Shown: piece after piece, positions 28,361 through 38,221 of the stretch | How the letters are laid out: every line of letters begins with the position of its first letter | Numbering within the stretch: position 1 is the stretch's first letter | From: Erythrobacteraceae bacterium WH01K | GTDB taxonomy: Bacteria; Pseudomonadota; Alphaproteobacteria; Sphingomonadales; Sphingomonadaceae | Length of the DNA stretch: 64,000 nt | Reading direction: 5' to 3' | Assembly (NCBI GenBank): GCA_027941995.1 | Contig: CP115966.1 | Location: 2,108,001 to 2,172,000 of the forward strand | The notes under the pieces: model-generated | Seen by the model: only the letters and a program-made list of their open reading frames with translations | Database searches by the model: none | What the model was told of the DNA's origin: nothing | Position numbers and translations under genes: made by a program

Positions 28361-29575
28361 ATGGCAAAGATTCAGGTGAAGAACCCCGTCGTCGAACTCG
28401 ACGGCGACGAAATGACGAAGATCATCTGGCAGTGGATTCGCGAGCGGCTGATCCTGCCTTATCTCGACATCGACCTGAAATATTACGACCTCTCGATCGA
28501 GAGCCGTGACGCCACTGACGACCAGATCACGGTCGATGCCGCAAACGCCATCAAGGAACATGGCGTCGGCGTGAAATGCGCCACCATCACCCCGGACGAA
28601 GCCCGCGTCGAAGAGTTCGACCTCAAGAAGATGTGGGTCAGCCCCAATGGCACGATCCGCAACATTTTGGGCGGCGTGGTCTTCCGTGAGCCGATCGTCA
28701 TCGACAACGTGCCGCGCCTCGTACCGGGCTGGACCGACCCCATCGTGGTCGGCCGTCACGCTTTCGGTGACCAGTACCGTGCCAAGGACACGCTGATCCC
28801 CGGCGCCGGCAAGCTGCGTCTCGTCTTCGAAGGCGAGGACGGCGAGAAGATCGACCTCGACGTGTTCGAGTTCCAGTCGAGCGGCGTCGCGATGGCGATG
28901 TACAATCTCGACGACTCGATCCGCGATTTTGCCCGCGCCTCGATGAATTACGGCCTCGACCGCGGCTGGCCGGTCTATCTCTCGACCAAGAACACCATCC
29001 TCAAAAAATATGACGGCCGCTTTAAGGACCTGTTCGAGGAAGTGTTCGAGAACGAGTTCAAGGAAAAGTTCGCCAAGGCCGGCATCCACTACGAACACCG
29101 CCTGATCGACGACATGGTCGCCGCCGCGATGAAGTGGAACGGCAAGTTCGTCTGGGCCTGCAAGAACTACGACGGCGACGTGCAGTCCGACACCGTGGCC
29201 CAGGGCTTCGGTTCGCTCGGCCTTATGACTTCCGTCCTCATGACGCCATCGGGCGATTGCGTGGAAGCTGAGGCTGCACACGGCACCGTCACACGCCACT
29301 ATCGCCAGCACCAGGAAGGCAAGGCGACCAGCACCAATCCGATTGCCAGCATCTTCGCATGGACGCGCGGCCTGATGTATCGCGGCAAGTTCGACGGCAC
29401 GCCTGAAGTGGTGAAGTTCGCGGAAACGCTGGAACGCGTCTGCATCCAGACGGTCGAGAATGGCCAGATGACCAAGGATCTCGCGCTGCTGATCGGGCCG
29501 GAACAGAACTGGCTGACGACCGAGCAGTTCTTCGAGGCGATCGTGACCAATCTCGAAAAAGAGATGGCCCAGTAA
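28361..29575 (+). CDS. icd: NADP-dependent isocitrate dehydrogenase (class II)
   Basis: This is the TCA-cycle enzyme converting isocitrate to 2-oxoglutarate. The 404-aa product belongs to the homodimeric eukaryote-like class common in alphaproteobacteria: [15 protein letters not shown] at the start, SPNGTIRN substrate loop, [15 protein letters not shown] and [14 protein letters not shown]. Length is as expected. An alanine-rich or regulatory extension is absent. Confidence 0.96.
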   Translation: MAKIQVKNPVVELDGDEMTKIIWQWIRERLILPYLDIDLKYYDLSIESRDATDDQITVDAANAIKEHGVGVKCATITPDEARVEEFDLKKMWVSPNGTIRNILGGVVFREPIVIDNVPRLVPGWTDPIVVGRHAFGDQYRAKDTLIPGAGKLRLVFEGEDGEKIDLDVFEFQSSGVAMAMYNLDDSIRDFARASMNYGLDRGWPVYLSTKNTILKKYDGRFKDLFEEVFENEFKEKFAKAGIHYEHRLIDDMVAAAMKWNGKFVWACKNYDGDVQSDTVAQGFGSLGLMTSVLMTPSGDCVEAEAAHGTVTRHYRQHQEGKATSTNPIASIFAWTRGLMYRGKFDGTPEVVKFAETLERVCIQTVENGQMTKDLALLIGPEQNWLTTEQFFEAIVTNLEKEMAQ

Positions 29576-29605
29576 GCTTGAAGACCAGAAGAAAGCCGCC
29601 TTCTC

Positions 29606-31243
29606 ATGGCGACAAGCAACAAGGCCCGGCTGGAAGTCCGGCAGGCGCGCCCGGCAGACGTGCGCGCCATCGCCGACCTCGTGCGCCGGGCCTATACCGA
29701 CCTGCCCGCCTACACGCATGGCGAAATCCGCGGGCAGCTCAACAATTATCCCGAAGGCTGCTTCGTCGCCAAGCTGGATGGCAAGCTCGTCGGCTATTGC
29801 GCGTCGATGCGGTTGTCGGAGCGTGTCGCCTTCTCGAACGGCAGCTGGGACGAGTTGACCGGCAACGGATTCGGCAGCCGCCACAACGCGAAAGGCTCGT
29901 GGCTCTACGGTTACGAGATGTGCGTCGATCCCAAGACCCGGGGCACGCGCATCGGGCGAAGGCTGTATGAAGAGCGCCGCGCCCTGGCCGAGCGGCTGGA
30001 ACTGGACGGCATCGTCTTCGGTGGCCGGATGCCGGGGCTCGCGCGCGCGATGCGCCGCAAGAGGGACCACGCCGAAACGCCGCAGGACTATCTCGACATG
30101 GTCCTCGATTCGAAGATCCACGACCCCGTTCTGCGGTTCCAGCTCGCCAACGGGTTCGAACCGCAGGGGATCATCGAGAACTACCTGCCTGAGGACAAGC
30201 AGAGCAAGGCGTTCGCCGTCCGCATGGTCTGGCGCAACCCCTATGTCGACAGCGACGCACCCAAGAGTCACCGCGTGCCGCGCGACGTGGAAAGCGTTCG
30301 CATCGCGACCTGCCAGCTGCAGGCACGCGCGGTGTCCGACTTCGACGAATTCATGCGGCAGGTCCGGTATTTCGTCGATGTGGCAGCGGATTACGAGGCG
30401 GACTTCATCGTCTTTCCCGAACTCTTTACCCTGATGCTGCTGAGCGCAGAGGAAGAGGAACTCAGCCCGATGGAAGCCATCGAGGCGCTGAGCAAGTACA
30501 CGCCGAAAATCCGCACCGCGCTGAGCGAGATGGCGCTCAACTACAACATCAACATTATCGGCGGTTCGCACCCGACCCGCCTCGATGACGGCGACATCCA
30601 CAATATCGCCTATGTCTGCCTGCGCGACGGCTCGATCCATTCGCAGGAAAAGATCCACCCCACGCCCAACGAAGCGTATTGGTGGAACATCAAGGGCGGC
30701 GACAGCATCGATGCGATCCAGACCGATTGCGGGCCGATCGGCGTCCTCATCTGCTACGACAGCGAATTTCCCGAGCTCGCCCGCCGATTGGTCGACGAAG
30801 GCGCGCGCATCATCTTCGTGCCGTTCTGCACCGACAGCCGGCAGGGCTATATGCGCGTGCGCTATTGCGCGGCGGCCCGGGCGATCGAGAACCAGTGCTA
30901 CGTCGTCATGTCGGGCAATGTTGGCAATCTGCCAAACGTCGCCAACATGGATATCCAGTATGCGCAGAGCTGCATCCTGACGCCGTGCGATTTTCCCTTC
31001 GCACGTGACGGCATCGCGGCAGAGGCGAGCGAGAATGTCGAGACGCTGACCATCAGCGACGTCAATCTGGCCGATCTCAGCTGGGCCCGCGCCGAAGGGA
31101 CAGTGCAGAATCTCGCCGACCGCCGGTTCGATCTTTACCGCATCGAATGGGACAAGCGTGTGGGGCAGGTTTCGCCGCGCATCGGGGAAGACCAGGACGG
31201 CGAGGCCCAGCCCATGGGTCGCCATTCGCCCGGCGGTGGCTAA
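29606..31243 (+). CDS. GNAT acetyltransferase fused to carbon-nitrogen hydrolase
   Basis: The 545-aa protein has two domains. Residues about 8-215 form a GNAT fold with the acyl-CoA loop region (CVDPKTRGTRIGRRLYEER). From about 232 to the end is a nitrilase-superfamily domain with the catalytic triad Glu (VFPELF), Lys (EKIHPTPNE) and Cys (LICYDSEFPE). This fusion is known in many bacteria but its substrate is not established. It follows icd after 30 bp, likely in the same transcript. Confidence 0.9.
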   Translation: MATSNKARLEVRQARPADVRAIADLVRRAYTDLPAYTHGEIRGQLNNYPEGCFVAKLDGKLVGYCASMRLSERVAFSNGSWDELTGNGFGSRHNAKGSWLYGYEMCVDPKTRGTRIGRRLYEERRALAERLELDGIVFGGRMPGLARAMRRKRDHAETPQDYLDMVLDSKIHDPVLRFQLANGFEPQGIIENYLPEDKQSKAFAVRMVWRNPYVDSDAPKSHRVPRDVESVRIATCQLQARAVSDFDEFMRQVRYFVDVAADYEADFIVFPELFTLMLLSAEEEELSPMEAIEALSKYTPKIRTALSEMALNYNINIIGGSHPTRLDDGDIHNIAYVCLRDGSIHSQEKIHPTPNEAYWWNIKGGDSIDAIQTDCGPIGVLICYDSEFPELARRLVDEGARIIFVPFCTDSRQGYMRVRYCAAARAIENQCYVVMSGNVGNLPNVANMDIQYAQSCILTPCDFPFARDGIAAEASENVETLTISDVNLADLSWARAEGTVQNLADRRFDLYRIEWDKRVGQVSPRIGEDQDGEAQPMGRHSPGGG

Positions 31244-31295
31244 CACGGTGATCGGGCCGTGCAATCGGCCCGTCTTGCGCGCTATAGGCTGAGGC

Positions 31296-33056
31296 ATGGC
31301 TGGCGAGATTACCCTATCCCCCGTTCTGTCCGACGCTCTCGTCATTCTCGGCGCGGCTGGCATCGTCATTCCGGTATTCGCACGGTTTCGCATCACTCCC
31401 GTGATCGGCTTCATCCTGATCGGCATCCTGGTGGGGCCGTTCGGCTTGGGGAAGCTGACCTACGATGTGGACTGGCTGAGACACATAACGATCTCGGATC
31501 CGGAGGCGCTGGAGCCCTTCGCAGAGTTCGGAATCATCCTGCTCCTGTTCACCATCGGACTGGAACTTTCGTTCAAGCGATTGTGGCAGATGCGAAAGCT
31601 GGTTTTCGGCCTCGGTTCGCTGGAGCTGCTCCTGGGGGGCAGCATCATTGCCATCGTGCTCGCGATGATGGGGCAATACTGGTCGGGCGCCATGGCGCTG
31701 GGGCTCGCCCTCGCCATGTCTTCGACCGCCATCGTCCTGCCGATCTCCGGCACGAAGTCGCCCGTGGGCCGCGCCGCGCTGTCCATGCTGCTGTTCGAAG
31801 ATATCGCCATCGTGCCGATCATCTTCCTGCTCGGCGCGCTCGCTCCTTACGCACAGAGCGACGGCCTGACAGGCCTCGTCGACACGCTTTGGCAGGGCGG
31901 CCTTGTCATCGTCGTCCTGCTGGTATTCGGACGTATCGCCCTTCCCCGGCTATTCGCGCAGGCTGCTCGCACGAAAAGCCCGGAACTGTTTCTCGCGGCC
32001 AGCCTCCTTGTCGTTATCGGCGCGAGCCTTGCGACGGCGCTGGTCGGCCTGTCGCCCATCGTCGGCGCGCTGATCGCCGGCCTGCTGATTGCCGAGACCG
32101 AGTACCACTCGGAAGTCGAAGACATCATGGAACCGTTCAAGGGGCTGGCCCTCGGCGTATTCCTGATCACGGTAGGCATGAGCATCGACCTGCTCAGCAT
32201 CTGGAGCAATTTGTTCCCCATCCTGTCGGCAGTCGTCCTGGTTCTCACCTTCAAGGCATTGCTGACCGGCCTTCTCCTTCGCAGCATGGGTGCGCGGCGC
32301 AGCACCGCGGCAGAAACCGGCATCCTGATGGCCAGCCCGTCGGAGACCACGCTCATCGTGATCTCCGCTGCCGGGTCGGCGATGTTGATCCAGCCCGGCA
32401 CCGCGCAATTCTGGCAGATTGTCACGGCCATCGGCCTGACTATCACGCCCCTTCTCGCCATGCTTGGCCGGGCCATCGGACGACGGGTCGAGCCCATTCC
32501 CGAATTGCCGGAAGAGGATGAGGGGGAAGACAAGGTCATCATCATTGGCGCTGGCCGCGTCGGGCGACTGGTGGCCGATATGCTGAAGCGTCACGACCGC
32601 GCCTATATCGCGCTCGATTCCAATTCAGACCTTATCGAAGAGGCAAGGCGCGAAGGATTCCGGGCAACCTTCGGCGACGCGGTCCGTGGCAAGGCGCTGG
32701 ATCATCTCGGCATCGAACATGCAACTGCGCTGGTGCTGACCATGGACGAGCCCGTGCTGGCCGAGCGGCTGACCCGCAATCTGCGCGCACGTTATCCCGA
32801 CCTTCTGATCGTCGCCCGCGCCCGCGATGGCGAGCACGCGGCAGCCCTGTACCGGGCAGGTGCAAGTCATGCAGTGCCCGAAACACTCGAGAGCTCGCTG
32901 CAGCTCTCGGAAGCGGTGCTAGCCGATATCGGCGTCGCAATGGGTCCGGTCATCGCGTCGATCCACGAGAAGCGCGACGAGTTTCGTGCAGCGATCCAGG
33001 AAGGCGCGGCGCTTGATCACAAGCCCAAACTGCGGACCAGTACGGCCGACGGCTAA
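31296..33056 (+). CDS. CPA2-family cation:proton antiporter with RCK domain (KefB/KefC type)
   Basis: The 586-aa protein has about 12 membrane helices with Na/H-exchanger features (GFILIGILVGPFGLG, LFTIGLELSFKRLW, SSTAIVLPI) to about residue 400, then a soluble TrkA-N/RCK domain beginning VIIIGAGRVGRLVADML (GxGxxG). It is expected to exchange K+ or Na+ for protons under control of a nucleotide or glutathione ligand. No KefF/KefG partner is encoded beside it. Confidence 0.9.
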   Translation: MAGEITLSPVLSDALVILGAAGIVIPVFARFRITPVIGFILIGILVGPFGLGKLTYDVDWLRHITISDPEALEPFAEFGIILLLFTIGLELSFKRLWQMRKLVFGLGSLELLLGGSIIAIVLAMMGQYWSGAMALGLALAMSSTAIVLPISGTKSPVGRAALSMLLFEDIAIVPIIFLLGALAPYAQSDGLTGLVDTLWQGGLVIVVLLVFGRIALPRLFAQAARTKSPELFLAASLLVVIGASLATALVGLSPIVGALIAGLLIAETEYHSEVEDIMEPFKGLALGVFLITVGMSIDLLSIWSNLFPILSAVVLVLTFKALLTGLLLRSMGARRSTAAETGILMASPSETTLIVISAAGSAMLIQPGTAQFWQIVTAIGLTITPLLAMLGRAIGRRVEPIPELPEEDEGEDKVIIIGAGRVGRLVADMLKRHDRAYIALDSNSDLIEEARREGFRATFGDAVRGKALDHLGIEHATALVLTMDEPVLAERLTRNLRARYPDLLIVARARDGEHAAALYRAGASHAVPETLESSLQLSEAVLADIGVAMGPVIASIHEKRDEFRAAIQEGAALDHKPKLRTSTADG

Positions 33057-33122
33057 CCGGAACGGCCCGGATTTCTCGGACCTCCGACAGCGCTCATGCG
33101 TTTAGGGGGAAAGGAGAAATCA

Positions 33123-33302
33123 ATGTCCAATCCAGACCCGACGAAACCGACCCCGAACAGCGAGAAGTTCAAGCCGCAAAACGTGGCGGACCCGCAATCG
33201 ACGGTTGAACCGCCCAGCCGCAATGGCAATAAGCCGGCCGATACAGGCGGGACCGATATTCCCCGCGGCAGCGAACCGGAAGCACGCCGTTCCGGCGGAT
33301 AA
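33123..33302 (+). CDS. Small hydrophilic protein, unknown function
   Basis: The 59-aa product begins MSNPDPTKPTPNSEKF and is rich in Pro, Asn, Ser and charged residues with no hydrophobic core, so it is likely disordered. A strong AAGGAGAAATCA ribosome site precedes ATG 33123, which supports a real gene. It ends 2 bases before the convergent alaS stop. I do not recognise a family. Confidence 0.6.
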   Translation: MSNPDPTKPTPNSEKFKPQNVADPQSTVEPPSRNGNKPADTGGTDIPRGSEPEARRSGG

Positions 33303-33304
33303 GC

Positions 33305-35953
33305 CTATTTCGCAATAAGGCTTCGCACCGCATCTATTGCCGCGTCAGCCTTGTCACCGTCCGGACCGCCGCCTTGCGCCATGTCCGGGCGGCCACCGCC
33401 ACCCTTTCCTCCGAGGGCCTCGACGCCGGCCTTCACCAGATCGACGGCACTATGGCTTGCGACCAGATCGTCGGTCACCGCGACGGCAAAGGCCGCCTTC
33501 CCGTCGTTCACGGCGCAGATGGCCGCAATACCGGATCCCATTCGCTGCTTGGCTTCGTCCAAGAGCCCGCGCAGATCCTTCGGATTTAGTCCTTCGATAA
33601 CCTGCCCGCTGAAAGCCACATCACCGATGGTTTCCTGCTGCGGTCCGCTAGCGCCGCCGCCGCCAAGGGCCAGTTGCTTTCTCGCGTCCGCAAGTTCCTT
33701 CTCGAGCGTCTTCCGCTCGTCAAGCAACGCGGCAACGCGGCCCGCGACGTCCTCAGGATTCGTGCGGAGTGCGGAGGCAGCCTCCTTCAGCGCGTTTTCC
33801 CGCTCAACCAGCCAGAGCCGCGCAGCATCGCCCGTCAGCGCCTCGACACGGCGGACGCCTGAGCTGACGGCGCTTTCCGATACGATGCGCAAGAGCTGGA
33901 TGTCGCCGGTCGCGTTGACGTGGGTGCCGCCGCATAGCTCGACCGAATAGTTGAGGTCGCCGCTGCCCTTGCGGCCCATCGAAAGGACGCGCACTTCATC
34001 GCCATATTTCTCGCCGAACAGTGCGAGAGCGCCTGCCTCTACGGCATCGTCCGGGCTCATAAGGCGGGTGCTGACCGGCTCGTTCGCGCGGATTTCCTCG
34101 TTCACCTCCGCTTCGATGGCGGCAATATCGTCGCTCGTCAGCGGCTGCGGGTGACTGAAGTCGAAGCGAAGCCGGTCTTCCGCGACCAGCGACCCCTTCT
34201 GCGTGACGTGATCGCCCAGCCGGTTGCGGAGGGCTGCATGGAGCAAGTGCGTGGCCGAGTGGTTCGAGCGCACCCTGTCGCGCCGCTGCGCATCGACATC
34301 GAGATGGACGACGTCCCCGACCCGGACTTCCCCGGCTTCGACGCGTCCCTGCATCGTGTGCAAGCGGCCAAGCGGCTTGCCCGTATCGCTGATGCGAACC
34401 TGAAGTCCGCCGGGCGCCGATACCATGCCGGTATCGCCCTGCTGACCGCCGCTTTCACCGTAAAATGGCGTCTGGTTGGTGAGGACTATGACTTCGTCGC
34501 CGGCCTTGGCCGAGGTGACTTCGGCCCCGTCCGCGACCAGAGCGACGACGCGTCCTTCCCCGCTCGTCGCGGAATAGCCGGTGAATTCGGTCGCCCCTTC
34601 GCGCTCGGCAATGTCGAACCATATCTGGCTGTCGGCGGCCTGACCCGAACCTTTCCAGGCTGCCCGGGCGGCTTCCTTCTGGCGCTGCATCGCGGTGTCG
34701 AAACCCTCGCGGTCGACACCGATGCCGCGGTCGCGCAAGGCGTCCTCGGTCAGGTCGTAGGGAAATCCGTATGTGTCGTAGAGCTTGAACGCGGTTTCCC
34801 CGTCCAGACGATCGCCTTCGGACATCGCGCCGGTCGCTTCGTCCAGCAGGCGAAGCCCCTTGTCGAGCGTCTGGCGGAACCGGGCTTCTTCCCGCTCCAG
34901 CGTTTCCTCGATCAGTGGCTGTCCGCGGGTCAATTCAGGATAGGCCTGCCCCATTTCTGCGACCAGCGTCGGCACGAGACGGTGCATCAACGGTTCTTTC
35001 GCACCCAGGATATGGGCATGGCGCATCGCGCGCCGCATGATACGGCGCAGGACGTAGCCGCGCCCTTCATTGGACGGCAGGACGCCATCGGCGATCAGGA
35101 AGCTGGTGGACCGAAGGTGGTCGGCAATCACGCGGTGGCTGGCCTGCTCCGCCCCTTCTGCCTTCACATCGAGCAGCCCCTCCGATGCACCGATGAGAGT
35201 TTTGAACGTATCCGTATCGTAATTGTCGTGCTGGCCCTGCAGGACCGCAGCGATCCGTTCCAGGCCCATGCCCGTATCAATGTTCTTGTTCGGCAGGTCA
35301 CCGATGATCTCACCGCCGCGCTGTTCGTGCTGCATGAACACCAGGTTCCAGACCTCGACGAAGCGGTCGCCGTCCTCGTCCGGGGATCCGGGCGGTCCGC
35401 CGAAGATGTGATCGCCATGATCGTAGAAGATTTCCGAGCATGGCCCGCAGGGACCGTCATCGCCCATGGCCCAAAAATTGTCCTTGGTGGCGATGCGGAT
35501 GATCCGATCTTCCGGCAGTCCCGCAATCTTCTTCCAGAGATTGAACGCCTCGTCGTCGGTGTGGAAAACGGTGGTCGTCAGGCGACCGGGATCGATGCCC
35601 CATTCCTTCGTAAGCAGGGTCCAGGCATTCAGGATCGCCTGTTCCTTGAAATAGTCCCCGAAGCTGAAATTGCCGAGCATCTCGAAGAAGGTATGATGCC
35701 GGGCCGTGTACCCTACATTGTCGAGATCGTTGTGCTTTCCGCCGGCCCGCACACATTTCTGGCTGCTGGTCGCGCGCGGTGCAGGCGCGCTTTCCATGCC
35801 GGTGAAGACATTCTTGAACGGAACCATCCCCGCATTGACGAACATCAGCGTAGGGTCGTTATGCGGCACCAGCGGTGCGCTGGGCACTTCGGCGTGGTCA
35901 GCCTGCTTGAAGAATTCGAGGAAGCTGCGGCGGATGTCGTTTGTCGAATGCAT
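33305..35953 (-). CDS. alaS: Alanyl-tRNA synthetase
   Basis: AlaS charges tRNA-Ala. The 882-aa protein has the class II core ([29 protein letters not shown]), the tRNA-binding [13 protein letters not shown], the editing domain with [13 protein letters not shown] and [12 protein letters not shown] zinc motifs, and a C-terminal glycine-rich C-Ala domain ([13 protein letters not shown]). The start [15 protein letters not shown] at 35953 is the family start; the frame extends 13 codons upstream without support. In many bacteria alaS follows recA, as here with one methyltransferase between. Confidence 0.96.
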   Translation of the reverse strand: MHSTNDIRRSFLEFFKQADHAEVPSAPLVPHNDPTLMFVNAGMVPFKNVFTGMESAPAPRATSSQKCVRAGGKHNDLDNVGYTARHHTFFEMLGNFSFGDYFKEQAILNAWTLLTKEWGIDPGRLTTTVFHTDDEAFNLWKKIAGLPEDRIIRIATKDNFWAMGDDGPCGPCSEIFYDHGDHIFGGPPGSPDEDGDRFVEVWNLVFMQHEQRGGEIIGDLPNKNIDTGMGLERIAAVLQGQHDNYDTDTFKTLIGASEGLLDVKAEGAEQASHRVIADHLRSTSFLIADGVLPSNEGRGYVLRRIMRRAMRHAHILGAKEPLMHRLVPTLVAEMGQAYPELTRGQPLIEETLEREEARFRQTLDKGLRLLDEATGAMSEGDRLDGETAFKLYDTYGFPYDLTEDALRDRGIGVDREGFDTAMQRQKEAARAAWKGSGQAADSQIWFDIAEREGATEFTGYSATSGEGRVVALVADGAEVTSAKAGDEVIVLTNQTPFYGESGGQQGDTGMVSAPGGLQVRISDTGKPLGRLHTMQGRVEAGEVRVGDVVHLDVDAQRRDRVRSNHSATHLLHAALRNRLGDHVTQKGSLVAEDRLRFDFSHPQPLTSDDIAAIEAEVNEEIRANEPVSTRLMSPDDAVEAGALALFGEKYGDEVRVLSMGRKGSGDLNYSVELCGGTHVNATGDIQLLRIVSESAVSSGVRRVEALTGDAARLWLVERENALKEAASALRTNPEDVAGRVAALLDERKTLEKELADARKQLALGGGGASGPQQETIGDVAFSGQVIEGLNPKDLRGLLDEAKQRMGSGIAAICAVNDGKAAFAVAVTDDLVASHSAVDLVKAGVEALGGKGGGGRPDMAQGGGPDGDKADAAIDAVRSLIAK

Positions 35954-36028
35954 GATGAGGTGCAAATTAGGCGCTGCGCCCTGCCCCGGCAAGCCGCGAT
36001 CGCACCCCTTCGCCGACTCCGCTCCGGC

Positions 36029-36862
36029 CTAGGGCCTTTCAGGGGCCGTAGCTGATACGAGCCAAGCTGCCGCTTTCAGCATGACGAGGCCACCATCGCG
36101 GTGCTTTCCAAGCAGGTGACGAAGATCGTCGGTGAAGCCTGCCCGCGCCTCGGGAGTGAGGTCGGCGGCCGCACGCGCAGCGGGACCGATCGAAAGGAAA
36201 TAGCTGACAGCGTCCTCTACCGGGTTGTCGCCGCCGCCCGCTATGTAGGGAAAATCGAAAGGCTCCAGCCTGACATCTTCCCAGCCTGCCTGTTCGAGCA
36301 GGCCCGCAGTTTTCTCGCGGTTCGCCAAGGCGAAGGGCCCTGGGCCGTCCGGCGAAGCAGCGGGGGAGCCGGGTAGCAGCGACGAAACCTCGGTAGCCCA
36401 ATTGTTCTCGTCACGGTTTCTGAAACAGCTGAAAACGAACCTTGCGGATGGCGCCGCGATAGAGCGAAGGTGCGAGAAGGCCCCTGCCGGATCTTCGAAA
36501 AACATGACCCCGTGACGGGACACGAGCAGGTCCGGAGCGGCGTCGAGGGTCACGGGCTTCCACCTGGCAGCATCGGCAATTTCGAACCCCACATTGCCGC
36601 GCCGCGATCCGCGGCGGCGTGCCGCTTCAATCAAGCGTTCGCTGATGTCGATGCCGCGGATGACAGCGGAAGGGTGACCGCGGCCAAGGGCAAGCGACAG
36701 CTCACCTGCGCCGCAACCGATGTCGAGTGCGCGGGAAAATCCGCCGGAACTCGCAAGACCGAGCAAGCGGTCGGTCAGCACGGAAAAGCTCCTGTCCGTG
36801 CGTTCGTACTCGTCAGCCCAGCTCGCGCCGACCCTTCCCTGCCAGTCGTTCTTGTCGGTCAA
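36029..36862 (-). CDS. Class I SAM-dependent methyltransferase
   Basis: The protein has the SAM-binding motif ALDIGCGAGELSLALG, an acidic GIDIS block and a post-I region with VSRHGVMFFEDP. No substrate-specific mark is recognised. The frame is open to an ATG at 36949, but the first 29 residues are unlike the family and the TTG at 36862 (MTDKNDWQGRVG) has AGGGGA upstream, giving 277 aa. Either start is possible. It lies between recA and alaS on the same strand. Confidence 0.78.
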   Translation of the reverse strand: MTDKNDWQGRVGASWADEYERTDRSFSVLTDRLLGLASSGGFSRALDIGCGAGELSLALGRGHPSAVIRGIDISERLIEAARRRGSRRGNVGFEIADAARWKPVTLDAAPDLLVSRHGVMFFEDPAGAFSHLRSIAAPSARFVFSCFRNRDENNWATEVSSLLPGSPAASPDGPGPFALANREKTAGLLEQAGWEDVRLEPFDFPYIAGGGDNPVEDAVSYFLSIGPAARAAADLTPEARAGFTDDLRHLLGKHRDGGLVMLKAAAWLVSATAPERP

Positions 36863-36956
36863 TTCGGCGTCCCCTGAAGAATCTGGCCATGTGATGATGT
36901 GGAAAGGCAGTAATGGCGCGCAAGGGGTAAGCCAATACAAGTAAGTCAATACAAGG

Positions 36957-36989
36957 ACGGCGCGAAAGCCCGATGGACTTGCGCGCCGT
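36957..36989 (-). other. Hairpin downstream of recA
   Basis: ACGGCGCG and CGCGCCGT form an 8-bp perfect stem 46 bases after the recA stop. Without a T-run it is at best a weak terminator or an mRNA 3'-end stabiliser. Confidence 0.45.
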
Positions 36990-37034
36990 TACCCTGTCTC
37001 GATGTCCGGCAGCGAACCTCCGGACATCCGAATA

Positions 37035-38102
37035 TCAGTCCTCGCCGTCGTCGGGCTCGGGGCCGGTCATCATTTCCTCGGCGACTTCCTCCGTCTTGCC
37101 CCGGATCGTAGCTTCGAGCTTCTCGGCCATTTCGGGGTTTTCCCGAAGGAAGGTCTTTGCGTTCTCGCGGCCCTGACCGATCCGCACGCTGTCATAGCTG
37201 AACCAGCTTCCCGACTTCTCGACCACGCCGGCTTTCACGCCGAGATCGAGAATTTCGCCGAGCTTCGAGATGCCCTGACCGTACATGATGTCGAATTCGA
37301 CCTGCTTGAACGGAGGGGCCACCTTGTTCTTCACGACCTTCACCCGGGTCGAGTTGCCGACCACTTCGTCGCGGTCCTTGATCTGGCCGGTACGGCGGAT
37401 ATCGAGTCGGACAGAGGCATAGAACTTGAGCGCGTTACCACCGGTGGTCGTTTCCGGGTTGCCGTACATGACGCCGATTTTCATGCGCAGCTGGTTGATG
37501 AAGATCACCATGCATTTGGAACGGTTGATCGACCCGGTGAGCTTGCGCAGGCTCTGGGACATGAGGCGCGCCTGCAGGCCGACATGGGAATCGCCCATCT
37601 CGCCTTCGATTTCGGCGCGGGGGACCAGCGCGGCTACCGAGTCGACCACCAGCACGTCGATCGCATTCGAACGCACCAGCGTATCCGTGATTTCGAGCGC
37701 CTGCTCTCCCGTATCGGGCTGCGAGACGATCAGTTCGTCGACATCCACGCCCAGCTTTTTCGCATAGACGGGATCGAGCGCATGCTCGGCATCGACGAAA
37801 GCGGCCGTGCCGCCATTCTTCTGCGCTTCGGCAATGACGTGCAGCGCCAGGGTCGTCTTGCCCGAGCTTTCCGGCCCGTACACCTCGATCACGCGGCCCT
37901 TCGGCAGCCCCCCGATACCCAGAGCGATATCGAGGCCCAGCGAACCGGTCGAAATCGATTCGACGTTCATGGCTTCACGGCTGCCCAGCTTCATGGCCGA
38001 GCCCTTGCCGAATGCGCGATCTATCTGCGCGAGTGCGGCGTCGAGCGCCTTCTGACGATCCACGGTCTTTTCCTTATCAACCAGCTTCAGATTGGCGGAC
38101 AT
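37035..38102 (-). CDS. recA: Recombinase RecA
   Basis: RecA forms filaments on single-stranded DNA for strand exchange and triggers LexA self-cleavage. The 355-aa protein has Walker A GPESSGKT (76-83), [10 protein letters not shown], the L2 loop region [20 protein letters not shown] and an acidic C-terminal tail (PEPDDGED). The start is ATG 38102 (MSANLKLV) with GGGAGAG upstream; the frame extends five codons further. A LexA box lies 97 bp upstream. Confidence 0.98.
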   Translation of the reverse strand: MSANLKLVDKEKTVDRQKALDAALAQIDRAFGKGSAMKLGSREAMNVESISTGSLGLDIALGIGGLPKGRVIEVYGPESSGKTTLALHVIAEAQKNGGTAAFVDAEHALDPVYAKKLGVDVDELIVSQPDTGEQALEITDTLVRSNAIDVLVVDSVAALVPRAEIEGEMGDSHVGLQARLMSQSLRKLTGSINRSKCMVIFINQLRMKIGVMYGNPETTTGGNALKFYASVRLDIRRTGQIKDRDEVVGNSTRVKVVKNKVAPPFKQVEFDIMYGQGISKLGEILDLGVKAGVVEKSGSWFSYDSVRIGQGRENAKTFLRENPEMAEKLEATIRGKTEEVAEEMMTGPEPDDGED

Positions 38103-38175
38103 CGCACGCTCTCCCACAGTTTCCTAGGGCCGGATCGCCCTTATCGACGGACCATTTCAGCCTGTCCGTGGAAAC

Positions 38176-38204
38176 CATGTACTCGCTCTGTTCCAGAAGA
38201 ACAA
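38176..38204 (-). promoter_or_regulatory. Predicted recA promoter
   Basis: On the minus strand TTGTTC (38204-38199) and TACATG (38181-38176) are separated by exactly 17 bases. The -35 overlaps the proximal half of the LexA box, so bound LexA would hide it. Prediction from consensus only. Confidence 0.45.
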
Positions 38205-38213
38205 GAGTGGAAC
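38199..38213 (-). promoter_or_regulatory. LexA (SOS) box of recA
   Basis: Perfect GTTC-N7-GTTC read on the minus strand, located between the cckA stop and the recA start. This is the standard alphaproteobacterial SOS operator. Confidence 0.88.
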
Positions 38214-38221
38214 GAAAATTT

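Noticed and set aside
28352-31426. A 1024-aa minus-strand frame over icd and the GNAT-nitrilase gene
   Set aside because: Both plus-strand genes are certain by motif; the opposite frame is a codon-bias shadow.
36863-36949. ATG 36949 as start of the methyltransferase after recA
   Set aside because: It adds 29 residues unlike the family; TTG 36862 has a better ribosome site. Kept as an alternative.
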